Shown here in pieces: positions 45,328 to 54,911 of a stretch of 64,000 nucleotides of DNA. The DNA lies in the NCBI GenBank assembly GCA_026709625.1, contig JAPOSR010000007.1, forward strand, positions 21,252 through 85,251, read 5' to 3'. The stretch is from Chloroflexota bacterium (lineage in GTDB: Bacteria; Chloroflexota; Anaerolineae; Aggregatilineales; Phototrophicaceae). The translations under genes and the position numbers were made by a program. Every line of letters begins with the position of its first letter. The first letter of the stretch is position 1. The notes beneath the pieces are model-generated. The model was given only the letters and a program-made list of their open reading frames with translations, searched no databases and was not told where the DNA came from.

Positions 45328-45894
45328 TTATTTTTCTGGCATTGCCACTGTGGTCAATCGTTTATCTTCAGCTTGCTGAAAGCGCAATTCCATGTAGTCC
45401 AAATCGTAACAACGTCCGTCCACTTTGAGTTCGCAAATGGCTGTGCCAATCGTTACAAATCCTAGCTTTGTATAGAGTGCAAGCGCCGCTCGGCTCGCGC
45501 TGTTGACTTGCAGGCTGACTTTCTCGACCTGCTCGATGCGCGCCAATTCATCCAACAGCCTTTGCATCAAGGCGCTCCCGATGCCTTTGCCGCGTTGGGC
45601 TGGCAGCACATAAACGCCATATACCTGCGCGACATGGCGGGTTTTTTCGCGTTGCGACCAGCTGGCGCCAGCCATGCCGGCGAGCTCGCCATCGACCTGC
45701 GCAAACCAGGTCATGTTGCCGGCGCGCCGTGCTGCCGAATCTGCCCGCGCCAGCCAGATTTCATCGGCGAATGCCAACTCATCAACATAGCTGGCTGCAA
45801 AGGCGCTGGGGGCTGTCCGCAAGGCATGCAGCCGCAATGCGCGCGCCTCTTGCCAGCGATTGGTGGGCAGTTCAATGAGCGAGCACATGGCCAT
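45328..45894 (-). CDS. GNAT-family N-acetyltransferase
   Basis: A 188-residue acetyltransferase with the acetyl-CoA loop YVLPAQRGKGIGSALMQRLL (Q/RxxGxG/A motif) preceded by VAQVYGVYV and followed by VSLQVNSASRAALALYTKLGF. It transfers an acetyl group from acetyl-CoA to an amine of a small molecule or protein. ATG at 45894 (alternative 45888). Diverges from the second MalEFG-like operon. Confidence 0.85.
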   Translation of the reverse strand: MAMCSLIELPTNRWQEARALRLHALRTAPSAFAASYVDELAFADEIWLARADSAARRAGNMTWFAQVDGELAGMAGASWSQREKTRHVAQVYGVYVLPAQRGKGIGSALMQRLLDELARIEQVEKVSLQVNSASRAALALYTKLGFVTIGTAICELKVDGRCYDLDYMELRFQQAEDKRLTTVAMPEK

Positions 45895-46009
45895 GGAGTT
45901 TCTTACAGCAACTTCTTTGTGAATTTGTTTGCGATTCGCGCGGCTTTGGGCTATGCTTGCCGCTTGTATTCTACCTATTCGCGAACAGTTCAGTAAGAAG
46001 GAGATAACT

Positions 46010-47305
46010 ATGCAAGAAAAGAAGCTTTCCCGCCGCGACTTTTTGAAGGCCGCCTCGACAGCGCTGGCAGCCAGCGGCTTCGCGGCTTTGCCGGTTGGCA
46101 TGGTGCGCGCGCAGGATGACGAGGTTACCATTTCTTTGTGGGGCTTCGCCAACAATCGTGACGAGTGGATGCAGAATCTGGTCGAAGAAATCTGGACGGA
46201 TGTGCACCCCAATGTCAATGTCGACCTGTCGCTGACGCCTTACGCAGACCTGTGGCCCAAGCTGCAAGCGGCATTCGTCGCCGGCGCTGGCATCCCCGAC
46301 ATGGTCGATATCGAAATCTCGGCGATGGGCCAATTCGTGCGCGAAGCCGGCAGCGAGCCCTACGCGGCGCTCAACGACCACATCGGCGAGCAGATCGAAG
46401 ACCTGTCCATCCCCTCAGCCACCAAGCCCTGGACTGTGCGCGGCAACATCTACGGCGTCGGCAACGAAGTCAACCCCGTGCTGCTCTATTATCGCCACGA
46501 CATCTTTGACGAGATGGGCATGGATGCCGAAGCGCCAGCGACCTGGGAAGAATTCGTCAACATGCTGGGCAGTGGCGCGATGGATGCCGGGCAGGCGCTC
46601 TTCCCAATCGCCACGCAAAGCTGGGCGGATTTCTATGTTCAATTCCACCAGGCGGGCGGCGAGTTCTTTGATGCCGAAGACAATGTGCAGGTGCAGACGC
46701 CACTGGCGGTCGATATCCTCAACTGGCAGAAGGCGCAGTTGGACAGCGGCGTTTACATGCAGCAAGGCAGTGGCGATGCGCAGTGGGCGCTGATGAACGA
46801 AGGCGCTTACATCAGCGTCTGGGGCGCGCCTTGGTATCAGGGCTTCATGAAGCAAAATGCCCCCGATCTGGAAGGCAAATGGACGATGCGCCACTTGCCC
46901 ATGTGGGGCGATGGCGGCTATGCGACCGTCCCGCGCGGCGGCACCGGCATGGGCATCACCGCCGCCTCTGAGCACAAGGAAGCGGCTTGGGAATTCATCC
47001 GCGTCTGCAACCTCACCGCCGAAGGCTCGCTGTTGGCTTTCCGGCGCATGAATCTCTTCCCGTCTTACAAACCAGTTTGGGACGCCGAAGAATTGCTGCG
47101 CACGGATGACTACTTCAGCGGGCAGAAGCCGGGCGAATTCATCGCCGAAGCCGCGTCCGCCATGGCCGAAGTCAACGTCAGCCCCTACTGGACGCTCTTC
47201 GTTGACGCCGTCAACCGCTTGATTGTGCAGCCTGTCATGCTCGATGGCGCAGACCCCGAAGCAGCCATCCAAGAAGCGATCGACGAGTTCGAATTCAACA
47301 AGTAG
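46010..47305 (+). CDS. Tat-exported carbohydrate-binding protein of an ABC transporter
   Basis: A 431-residue family 1 solute-binding protein with twin-arginine signal KKLSRRDFLKAASTALAASG. Mature blocks VTISLWGFANNRDEWMQNLV, GIPDMVDIEISAMGQFV and GTGMGITAASEHKEAAWEFI fit the class. AAGGAG lies seven bases before the ATG. First gene of an operon with MalF- and MalG-type permeases and, further on, a chaperonin-like protein. The sugar is not identified. Confidence 0.87.
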   Translation: MQEKKLSRRDFLKAASTALAASGFAALPVGMVRAQDDEVTISLWGFANNRDEWMQNLVEEIWTDVHPNVNVDLSLTPYADLWPKLQAAFVAGAGIPDMVDIEISAMGQFVREAGSEPYAALNDHIGEQIEDLSIPSATKPWTVRGNIYGVGNEVNPVLLYYRHDIFDEMGMDAEAPATWEEFVNMLGSGAMDAGQALFPIATQSWADFYVQFHQAGGEFFDAEDNVQVQTPLAVDILNWQKAQLDSGVYMQQGSGDAQWALMNEGAYISVWGAPWYQGFMKQNAPDLEGKWTMRHLPMWGDGGYATVPRGGTGMGITAASEHKEAAWEFIRVCNLTAEGSLLAFRRMNLFPSYKPVWDAEELLRTDDYFSGQKPGEFIAEAASAMAEVNVSPYWTLFVDAVNRLIVQPVMLDGADPEAAIQEAIDEFEFNK

Positions 47306-47333
47306 GCGTAGCAAGCGCGCCAGTCGCAAGCAA

Positions 47334-47357
47334 CCCTCTTTCGCTTGTGGGGGAGGG
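47334..47357. repeat. Short GC-rich hairpin repeat remnant
   Basis: CCCTC (47334-47338) and GAGGG (47353-47357) around CTTTCGCTTGTGGGG, resembling an arm of the repeats at 10386-10490. It lies between the binding protein and MalF genes, just as the repeat at 41430 does in the other operon. Confidence 0.35.
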
Positions 47358-47378
47358 ATTTGGGCTGGCGCGCAACGC

Positions 47379-48356
47379 ATGGGAGCGAATGGCGTGTCGG
47401 CTAGCGCGATGACAGCCAAAAGAAGTCTGGAGCCAGGCGCGGTGTCCAGTTGGTGGTCGCGCAATCAGCGCAAGGTCATCCCCTACATCTACCTGTCGCC
47501 GTTTTTGATCGCCTTTTTGATCTTCACTGTCTATCCAGCCGGCGCGTCGTTTTTCCTCAGTTTTCAGCGCGTACGCGGCTTTATCAGCCCCGAAGAAGGC
47601 GGTGGCGTCGTCTTGGAGTACCAGGGGCTGAAAAACTACGAGCGCCTGCTGACTAAAGACAAGCGCTTCCGCACCGCGCTCATCAACGGCGCAGAGTTTG
47701 CCGCGGGCACGGTGTTGATTCAAATGCCGCTGGCGCTGGGGGTGGCGCTGCTGATGAACGCGCCGCATGTTCGGTTCAAAACCTTAGCGCGATTAGCCTT
47801 CTTCGCCCCCTATATCACCTCGGCGATTGTCGTCGCCTGGATATTCACGCTGATATTCGACCAACGGTATGGCTTGCTGAATGCTGTCCTCGACCGATTA
47901 GGGATGGGGGCGGTTGGCTGGCTGACAGATAAGACCTTCGTCATGCCGGCGCTGATCATCCTGGGCTTGTGGACCTGGGTGGGTTACAACTCGCTTTTCT
48001 TTTTGGCGGGCTTGCAGAACGTGCCGGAAGACCTGAAAGAAGCGGCGCGCATCGATGGCGCGGGCACCTTGCGCGTCTTTTGGCATATCACCATTCCTTT
48101 CCTGCGGCCCGTCTTTGTCTTCGTCATCATCACCGGTCTCATCGGCTCATTCAGCTTGTTCACCCAGCCCTACCTGCTCTTTGACAGCGGCTCGGGACCA
48201 CAAGACAGCGCGCTCTTCCCGTTGATGTATCTCTTCTTCATGGGTTTTGAAAACTTCCGTATGGGCTATGCCTCGGCGATGGGCTTTATCTTGACTGTGA
48301 TCATCCTCATGATCACAGGCTTGCAGCTGCTGCTGTTCCGGCTCTGGAAAGTCTAA
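47379..48356 (+). CDS. Carbohydrate ABC transporter permease, MalF type
   Basis: A 325-residue permease: VIPYIYLSPFLIAFLIFTVY is the first helix and DLKEAARIDGAGTLRVFWHI is the EAA loop. Start uncertain: ATG 47379, GTG 47394 (GGGAG eight bases upstream) or ATG 47409; all precede the first helix. It follows its binding protein and is nine bases before MalG. Confidence 0.86.
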   Translation: MGANGVSASAMTAKRSLEPGAVSSWWSRNQRKVIPYIYLSPFLIAFLIFTVYPAGASFFLSFQRVRGFISPEEGGGVVLEYQGLKNYERLLTKDKRFRTALINGAEFAAGTVLIQMPLALGVALLMNAPHVRFKTLARLAFFAPYITSAIVVAWIFTLIFDQRYGLLNAVLDRLGMGAVGWLTDKTFVMPALIILGLWTWVGYNSLFFLAGLQNVPEDLKEAARIDGAGTLRVFWHITIPFLRPVFVFVIITGLIGSFSLFTQPYLLFDSGSGPQDSALFPLMYLFFMGFENFRMGYASAMGFILTVIILMITGLQLLLFRLWKV

Positions 48357-48365
48357 GAGGCGACG

Positions 48366-49217
48366 ATGCTGAAGCGCAAACGCGGCGGGACCATGGACAG
48401 CGGGCGCATCAACCTGATGTTCATGAACACGGTCGTGCTGGTCGGCGTGCTGGTGAGCGCCATCCCTTTCATCTATATGATCACCGCCAGTTTCCGTCAT
48501 CAGGGCGAGCTGTATTCGCTGCCAGTGACCATCATGCCGCGCGAATGGACGGGGCACAATTACGAGAAGCTCTTTGGCGATACGAAATTTGTGATTTGGT
48601 ATGGCAACACGATATTCACGGCGGGCATTCGCACCGTTTTGGGGGTTTACTTTGCGGCGCTGGCGGGAGCGGCATTCGCCAAGTACGATTTTCGCTTCAA
48701 GCGCCTGTGTTTCTTCATCGTTCTGGCGACGCTGACGCTGCCTTTTCATGTGATTCTCATCCCGCTTTTCCTGCTCATGCGCGACTTCGGCTGGATCGAC
48801 ACCTATTGGGCGGTTATCGTTCCTGGCATCGTCGGCGCGTTCAATATCTTTCTGATGCGCCAGTATATTGAAGCGGTGCCCGACGAGCTGATGGACGCGG
48901 CGCGCATCGACGGCGCTTCAGAGTTCGGCATTTTCCATCGCATCATCATCCCACTGGTGCGACCCGCCCTGGGCGTGGTGGCGATTTTGACATTTGTGAA
49001 CACCTGGAACGACTTCCTGTGGCCCCTGGTCGTGCTGCACGACGACGCCAAGTACCTGCTCAGCATCGGCATCGGCACGATGGATGGTCCCTATGATGTC
49101 GAGATCGGCGCGATCATGGCAGCGTCTTTCCTGAGCACCCTGCCGATTTTGATCATCTTTGTGCTGATGCAGCGACAGATCATCGCTGGTCTGACACAAG
49201 GAGCGATCCGCGGTTGA
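48366..49217 (+). CDS. Carbohydrate ABC transporter permease, MalG type
   Basis: A 283-residue inner-membrane permease with EAA loop DELMDAARIDGASEFGIFHR and helices such as TVVLVGVLVSAIPFIYMITA. Its TGA overlaps the TTG start of the chaperonin-like gene (TTGA), so translation runs on directly. No ATPase gene in the operon. Confidence 0.88.
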   Translation: MLKRKRGGTMDSGRINLMFMNTVVLVGVLVSAIPFIYMITASFRHQGELYSLPVTIMPREWTGHNYEKLFGDTKFVIWYGNTIFTAGIRTVLGVYFAALAGAAFAKYDFRFKRLCFFIVLATLTLPFHVILIPLFLLMRDFGWIDTYWAVIVPGIVGAFNIFLMRQYIEAVPDELMDAARIDGASEFGIFHRIIIPLVRPALGVVAILTFVNTWNDFLWPLVVLHDDAKYLLSIGIGTMDGPYDVEIGAIMAASFLSTLPILIIFVLMQRQIIAGLTQGAIRG

Positions 49218-50827
49218 GCGGCGCAGAGCGGCTGGTCTTCCAACCCGACTCGGCATTGGCGCTGCAGCGCGGCATCAACCTGATCGCCGATGCCATCCGC
49301 CCCACGCTCGGCCCGGTTCCGCGGGCGGTTGCTTTTGACCTGGCGGACGCCGAAAAACCGCCCGAGCTGCTGGACAAAGGCGGATTGATCGCGCGGCGCA
49401 TCACCAACCTGCCCGACCGCGATGAAGACATGGGGGCGATGCTGCTGCGCGGCATGCTCTGGCAGCTCTACGACGAACTCGGCGATGGCACGGCGACAGC
49501 GGCGCTACTCTTCCAGTCTATCGTCAATGCTGGCCTGCGCGCGATTGTCGCTGGCGCGGATGCCAGCCGGTTGCGCAGCGAGTTGAATCGACAATTAGAA
49601 ATCGCTCTGGTGGCTTTGCGGGAGCAGCAGGCCAGAATCGAAGGCGCGGAGGACCTGGCGCAACTGGCGCATTGCATCTGCCATGACCGCGAACTGGCCG
49701 AGCGGCTGGGCGAGATCTTCGCGTTCATCGGCGAATATGGGCAGCTGGATGTGCGGCGCGGGCATCGGCGCGAGATCGCCCACGATTATATGCGCGGCAT
49801 GTATTGGCAGCGCGGTGCGATATCCCGAGCCATGCTGCGTGGCGGCAAAGAGCCCGACAGGATGGTCATGAACAACTGCGCCATCTTGCTCAGCGACCTG
49901 GATATTGAAGCGCTGGACGAGGTCGCGCCGCTCTTCGCCGCGTTGATGCAAGCCGGCGCAAAGAATCTGCTGCTGGTCGGCAACAAGTTCAGCGAGCCGG
50001 TTATCAACTTCATCCTCGCTAATAAAAAGCCCGAGCAATTCCGCGTGGTGGCTGTCAAGACGCCCGGCGAAACCGCCCAGCATCAACAGGCGCACCTGGC
50101 GGACATGGCGGTCATCACCGGCGCGACGCCTCTGTACAAAGCGGCTGGCGACGCCTTGCGCGGCATGAAGACAGCGCGGCTCGGCAGCGCGAAGCAGGTC
50201 TGGGTCGAACGCAATCTCTTCGGGCTCGTATCCGACCGCGACAACCAGACTGAACTGACCGAGCATCTGGCTGGGTTGCTGGAGCAGCTGGACTATGCGC
50301 GCGACAAGGACAGCGAGACCTTCTTGCGGGCACGCGTCGGCATGATCTTGGGCGGCGTGGCGATTTTGCGCATAGGCGATGGCGTGCCGGCGCGGATGGA
50401 TGCGCGCATCGCCCTGGCAAAAGAGACCGCCAAATCGCTGCGACAGGCGCTGCGCGATGGCGTCGTGCCCGGCGGTGGCGCGGCGCTGTGGACGATTCGC
50501 GCTGCGCTGCGCGACCAGCCGCCCGGCGACAGCGAATCTCGCGCGGCGAGGCAGATCTTGCTGGCGGCGCTGGAGTCGCCACTGCGAACGATTTGCCACA
50601 ACGCCGGTTATGATGGCGCGACTGTCGCCCAACTGGAAGGACAAGCGCCGGGCACAGGCATTGACGCGCGCAGTGGCGAGGCGATCGATATGCTGTCGGC
50701 GGGCATTATGGATGTGGCTTCGGTGGTCGAGGCGGCACTGCGCAAAGCCGTCAGCAGCGCAGCCTTGGCGTTGACCATTGATGTGCTTCTGCATCACCCC
50801 AGTCCGCCCGCCAGCTACAACCCGTAG
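49214..50827 (+). CDS. Divergent GroEL-like chaperonin (HSP60 paralogue)
   Basis: A 537-residue protein that follows GroEL along its length. INLIADAIRPTLGP, EDMGAMLLRGMLWQLYDELG and D91-GTATA match GroEL's VTLGP, ENMGAQ and DGTTTA; RDGVVPGGGAALW and GIDARSGEAIDMLSAGIMD match the closing equatorial motifs. Length is normal for the family (~540), but the GGM-repeat tail is missing. By hand alignment the Asp in GroEL's TKDG loop (D52) becomes Gly (DKGG) and the catalytic D398 becomes Glu, so ATP turnover is probably altered. The TTG start overlaps the MalG stop by four bases, which makes it part of a sugar-transport operon; no GroES accompanies it. Function unknown. Confidence 0.78.
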   Translation: MSGAERLVFQPDSALALQRGINLIADAIRPTLGPVPRAVAFDLADAEKPPELLDKGGLIARRITNLPDRDEDMGAMLLRGMLWQLYDELGDGTATAALLFQSIVNAGLRAIVAGADASRLRSELNRQLEIALVALREQQARIEGAEDLAQLAHCICHDRELAERLGEIFAFIGEYGQLDVRRGHRREIAHDYMRGMYWQRGAISRAMLRGGKEPDRMVMNNCAILLSDLDIEALDEVAPLFAALMQAGAKNLLLVGNKFSEPVINFILANKKPEQFRVVAVKTPGETAQHQQAHLADMAVITGATPLYKAAGDALRGMKTARLGSAKQVWVERNLFGLVSDRDNQTELTEHLAGLLEQLDYARDKDSETFLRARVGMILGGVAILRIGDGVPARMDARIALAKETAKSLRQALRDGVVPGGGAALWTIRAALRDQPPGDSESRAARQILLAALESPLRTICHNAGYDGATVAQLEGQAPGTGIDARSGEAIDMLSAGIMDVASVVEAALRKAVSSAALALTIDVLLHHPSPPASYNP

Positions 50828-50833
50828 ATCGCC

Positions 50834-51667
50834 ATGTTTTCCTGGCGCGTGTGGCAGGCGCTGGCGCAGCCCGACCGCGACGACCCGCTCGTCCGGCGCT
50901 TGAGCCAGCTAGATCGCCCCACATCGCGTCAAGGATCGGCTTGGCTTGCCCCGAGCAAATTGCTAGGGCTGCTGGTTTTCTTCGGGCTTGGCTCGCTCTT
51001 CTTAGCGCCGCAGCTATTGATGGTCTTTTTCACGCTGCCGGTCGTCCTGCTGGCGCTGCTGGTGCTGTCGCCGCTGCTGCTGCCGGCGGTTGCGCCATTG
51101 CTGGGCTTGCTGCTGACCGGCGAGATTTTGGCGGGGCTCGCGCGAGAACGGCTTTGGCACACCTGGCCGCTGCTTTGCGCGCTGCCGGGCGGCGCATTGC
51201 GGGCGAACTGGTCTTGCGCGATCGGCCTCGCGCAGCGCGGAAACTGGCTGCTGCCGCTGCGTTTCCTGGCGAGGCTGACGCTGTGGCTGGGCATGGCTTT
51301 GTGGCTGCTGCTGGCGCTGCTGAGCCTTTGGCTGGCTTTCTCTAACCAGCAAGCGCCGGGCGGCGAACAAGCGCGTTTGCTGCTGGTGCTGGGGCTGGGG
51401 CTGGTGGTTTATTATGCGCAGCTGGCGCAGACTCTGGCGGTGGCGGTGGTCTGCGGATTGTGGCCCAGCGCCTTCAACTGGCAGCGCCGCGATGTGGCTT
51501 TTGCGGGGCTGGGCTTGTATCTGGCGCTGGCTGTGCTGCCCCTGCTGCTGGGCTTGTGGATGACGAGCCAGGGCTGGTGGCTGGCGGGGCTTGGACTGGC
51601 GTTGATGCTGCGCGAGTGCGCTGCCTGGCTGCTGTGGCGGCATCTGCGCTGGCGGCTGGGCGAGTAG
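50834..51667 (+). CDS. Polytopic membrane protein of unknown function
   Basis: A 277-residue Leu-rich protein with about six hydrophobic segments (LLGLLVFFGLGSLFLAPQLL; LMVFFTLPVVLLALLVLSPL; LTLWLGMALWLLLALLSLWL; LYLALAVLPLLLGLWMTSQG). The N-terminal 40 residues are hydrophilic. ATG lies six bases after the chaperonin-like stop, so both are probably one transcript. I recognise no family. Confidence 0.65.
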   Translation: MFSWRVWQALAQPDRDDPLVRRLSQLDRPTSRQGSAWLAPSKLLGLLVFFGLGSLFLAPQLLMVFFTLPVVLLALLVLSPLLLPAVAPLLGLLLTGEILAGLARERLWHTWPLLCALPGGALRANWSCAIGLAQRGNWLLPLRFLARLTLWLGMALWLLLALLSLWLAFSNQQAPGGEQARLLLVLGLGLVVYYAQLAQTLAVAVVCGLWPSAFNWQRRDVAFAGLGLYLALAVLPLLLGLWMTSQGWWLAGLGLALMLRECAAWLLWRHLRWRLGE

Positions 51668-51719
51668 GATAGCCCCAAAGAAGCGGCGACAGGGACCAAG
51701 CGCCGTCTCGTCCGCCGAA

Positions 51720-52679
51720 CTAGCTAGCGAACAGATCGCCGCTCAGGTATTTCAACCCGCTGTCGCTCAACAATATGGCGATGCGCGCGCCCCGTTCTGC
51801 GCCCTCCAGCAGTTGCAGCGCCGCCGCCAGATTCGCGCCCGACGAGTAACCAGCAAAAAGTCCTGCTTGGCGCGCCAGTCGCCGCGTCATCTCTGCAGCT
51901 GCTACATCGCTGACTTGCAGGCAGCCATCCACCAGCGCGCGGTCGATCTGCGCCAGTTGCGGCATGGCATAACCGCCACCCTGAATTTTGTGATTGGGCC
52001 GGCTGACCGCTCCACCCGCAAAAGCCGCAGCGCCCGCTGGCTCGACCACATAGCAGCGCACTAGCGGACTGCGCTCCTTGAAATAACGCGCGCAGCCAGC
52101 GAAAGAGCCGCCGCTGCCAATGAAGTCGCAAAAGACATCGATGCCGCCGCTTTGCTCCCATATCTCCGGCGCTGTGTGCCGGTAGTGGGCGCGGGCGTTG
52201 CCAGGCAGCTGGAACTGGTCGGCTCGAAACGCTTTGCGCTCGCGGACTATTTTCTGGGCGCGCGCTTCGACCAGCGCCAGGTCTTCTCCCGATACTGCAC
52301 CGGGCATCGAGCCAGCGCATTGATCGACCAGCACGACTTCTGCGCCCAGCGCCATCATCATGCGGGCGCGCTCTGGTGAATTGCCACGCGACATAACCGC
52401 CACAAAATGATAGCCTTTGGCTGCGCAGACGATGGCCAAGCCCGTGCCGGTGTTGCCGCTGGTCAACTCGACCACCGTAGAACCCGTTTGCAGCGCGCCG
52501 CTGGCTTCCGCGTCCTCGATGAGCTGCAGCGCAATGCGGTCTTTCTTGGAATAACCGGGATTCAGGAATTCGACTTTGGCGAAAATCTGTCCGTCCAGCC
52601 CGCGGGTGAGGCGCGCCAGCTCGACCAGTGGTGTCTGGCCGATTAGATCCAGCACAGAGGTGGCGGGTCGCGGTCGCAT
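51720..52679 (-). CDS. Cysteine synthase-family PLP enzyme
   Basis: A 319-residue fold-type II PLP enzyme. Lysine site [20 protein letters not shown] (PLP Lys in the KDR motif), substrate loop [20 protein letters not shown], phosphate loop [15 protein letters not shown] and closing SDSGLKYLS all match CysK/CysM. It makes cysteine from O-acetylserine (or phosphoserine) and sulfide or a sulfur carrier. The Ser-Lys-Lys-Asp-Arg variant and ...GSGGSFAG are slight departures from the textbook motifs. Diverges from the mutase gene with 42 bases between starts. Confidence 0.82.
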   Translation of the reverse strand: MRPRPATSVLDLIGQTPLVELARLTRGLDGQIFAKVEFLNPGYSKKDRIALQLIEDAEASGALQTGSTVVELTSGNTGTGLAIVCAAKGYHFVAVMSRGNSPERARMMMALGAEVVLVDQCAGSMPGAVSGEDLALVEARAQKIVRERKAFRADQFQLPGNARAHYRHTAPEIWEQSGGIDVFCDFIGSGGSFAGCARYFKERSPLVRCYVVEPAGAAAFAGGAVSRPNHKIQGGGYAMPQLAQIDRALVDGCLQVSDVAAAEMTRRLARQAGLFAGYSSGANLAAALQLLEGAERGARIAILLSDSGLKYLSGDLFAS

Positions 52680-52721
52680 GCGCCCAGTATAGCGTTTCTG
52701 CCAGCTTGCGCAGCGGGTACA

Positions 52722-54911
52722 ATGGGCACAGTGATGAATAAGCCAGCCGCCCCCATGACCAACTCCCCCGATTTCACACAGATTGTCTACACCTCCTCAT
52801 TCACAAGCCGCTCGTCCACAGCGAGCGATGATAGCTGGCGCGCGCGAGAAGGCATCGATGTCAAAGCGCTGCACACCGCCGAAGACCTGGCTGATGTGGC
52901 GCATTTGGGCTTTGTAGCTGGCATTCCACCATATCTGCGCGGACCGTATCCCGGCATGTACGCCGTGCGCCCTTGGACCATCCGCCAATATGCCGGCTAT
53001 TCCACCGCCGAAGACAGCAACGCCTTTTACCGGCGCAATCTGGCGGCCGGGCAGCGCGGCTTGTCGGTGGCTTTCGACCTGGCGACTCACCGCGGCTACG
53101 ACTCTGACCATGCGCGCGTGGCGGGCGATGTCGGCATGGCGGGCGTGGCCATCGACAGCCTGCGCGATATGCAGATTCTTTTTGATGGCATCCCGCTGGA
53201 CAACATGTCGGTCTCTATGACCATGAATGGCGCGGTGCTGCCGGTGCTGGCATTTTATATTGCCGCCGCCGAAGAGCAGGGCGTCGCGCCGGCGCAGCTG
53301 CGTGGCACCATCCAGAACGACATCCTCAAAGAATACATGGTGCGCAATACCTATATTTATCCACCCGCGCAATCGCTGCGCATCATCGCCGATATCTTCG
53401 CCTACACGGCTGCTGAGATGCCGCGCTTCAACAGCATCAGCGTCAGTGGCTATCATATGCAAGAAGCCGGGGCGAGCGCCGATATTGAGCTGGCGTATAC
53501 ATTGGCGGATGGCTTGGAATATGCGCGCGCCGGGCTGGCGGCTGGCTTGGACATCGATGACTTTGCGCCGCGCTTGTCCTTCTTTTGGGGCATCGGCATC
53601 GATCTGTTCATGGAAATCGCCAAACAGCGAGCGGCTCGTATGCTTTGGGCGAAGCTCATCAAGCCATTTGCGCCGCGAAATCCCAAGTCGCTCGCATTGC
53701 GCGCCCATTGCCAGACATCGGGCTGGAGCCTGCAAGCCAAAGACCCCTACAACAATATCGCGCGCACCTGCATCGAGGCGCTGGCGGCGGTCTTTGGCGG
53801 CACGCAGTCGCTGCATACCAACGCGCTCGACGAAGCTATGTCCTTGCCCAGCGATTTCAGCGCGCGCATCGCCCGCGATACCCAGCTGCTGCTGCAAAAG
53901 GAAACGGGCATCTGTAATGTGGTTGACCCCTGGGGTGGCTCGTACCGGGTCGAGCGCTTGACACATGATCTGGCTTTGCGCGCCTGGTCGCATATTCAAG
54001 AGATCGAGTCGCTGGGCGGGATGGCGAAGGCGCTGGAAGCAGACCGGCCCAGACAGCGCATCGAAGCGGCAGCCGCAGGCCGTCAAGCGCGCATCGACAG
54101 CGGTGACGAGATCATTATCGGCGTCAACAAATATCGCCCAAACCACCCCACGCAAATCGACATGCTGGAGGTGGACAACAGCGCCGTGCGGGCTGCTCAG
54201 ATCGCGCGGTTGCGGGCGCTGCGCGAGGAACGCGACGAAGACACTGCGCAAGCCAGCCTGAACGCGCTCACAGTTTGCGCCGAAACCGGAGCGGGCAACT
54301 TGCTGGCGCTGTCGGTCGCGGCAGCGCGCGCCTTGGCCACCACCGGCGAAATCTCTTTGGCGCTGGAACGGGCTTGGGGGCGGCACAAAGCTGAATCACG
54401 CGCTGTCACCGGCATCTACAGCAGTGCAGCGCAGGAGATGCCGCAGCTCGCCGCTGTGCGCCGCATCACCGACGACTTCGCCCGGGTCGAAGGGCGGCAG
54501 CCACGCCTGCTGGTGGCGAAGATGGGGCAAGACGGGCACGATCGAGGCGCCAAGGTTGTCGCCAGCGCCTTCGCCGACATGGGCTTCGATGTAATCGTCG
54601 CGCCGCTCTTCCAGACGCCGGGCGAGGTGGCGCAGCAAGCCCGTGACTGCGCAGCGGATATCGTCGGCATCAGTTCGCTGGCAGCCGCGCACAAGACCTT
54701 GCTGCCCCAGCTGATGGACGAGCTGGCGAGTGTGGGGCGCGGCGAGATCTTGGTGGTGGCTGGTGGCGTGATCCCGGCGCGAGATCATGATTTTCTGCGC
54801 GAGCATGGCGTGGCGGCAGTTTTTGGTCCCGGCACAGTCATCCCCGCCGCGGCGCTGACTGTGCTGGAAGAATTGCTGCGCCGCCTGGATGCGCCTGAGA
54901 CAGAGAGTTAA
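52722..54911 (+). CDS. Methylmalonyl-CoA mutase (single chain)
   Basis: A 729-residue B12 enzyme. Catalytic TIM barrel: [60 protein letters not shown], RTSGWSLxxxDPYNNI-type ([20 protein letters not shown]) and [15 protein letters not shown]-terminal cobalamin domain has [20 protein letters not shown] near residue 604, with the His that ligands cobalt, then GGVIP and GPGT. It interconverts methylmalonyl-CoA and succinyl-CoA in propionate breakdown. ATG 52722, or 52734. The GTPase chaperone MeaB and epimerase are not nearby. It meets CoaBC tail to tail with overlapping stops. Confidence 0.9.
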   Translation: MGTVMNKPAAPMTNSPDFTQIVYTSSFTSRSSTASDDSWRAREGIDVKALHTAEDLADVAHLGFVAGIPPYLRGPYPGMYAVRPWTIRQYAGYSTAEDSNAFYRRNLAAGQRGLSVAFDLATHRGYDSDHARVAGDVGMAGVAIDSLRDMQILFDGIPLDNMSVSMTMNGAVLPVLAFYIAAAEEQGVAPAQLRGTIQNDILKEYMVRNTYIYPPAQSLRIIADIFAYTAAEMPRFNSISVSGYHMQEAGASADIELAYTLADGLEYARAGLAAGLDIDDFAPRLSFFWGIGIDLFMEIAKQRAARMLWAKLIKPFAPRNPKSLALRAHCQTSGWSLQAKDPYNNIARTCIEALAAVFGGTQSLHTNALDEAMSLPSDFSARIARDTQLLLQKETGICNVVDPWGGSYRVERLTHDLALRAWSHIQEIESLGGMAKALEADRPRQRIEAAAAGRQARIDSGDEIIIGVNKYRPNHPTQIDMLEVDNSAVRAAQIARLRALREERDEDTAQASLNALTVCAETGAGNLLALSVAAARALATTGEISLALERAWGRHKAESRAVTGIYSSAAQEMPQLAAVRRITDDFARVEGRQPRLLVAKMGQDGHDRGAKVVASAFADMGFDVIVAPLFQTPGEVAQQARDCAADIVGISSLAAAHKTLLPQLMDELASVGRGEILVVAGGVIPARDHDFLREHGVAAVFGPGTVIPAAALTVLEELLRRLDAPETES

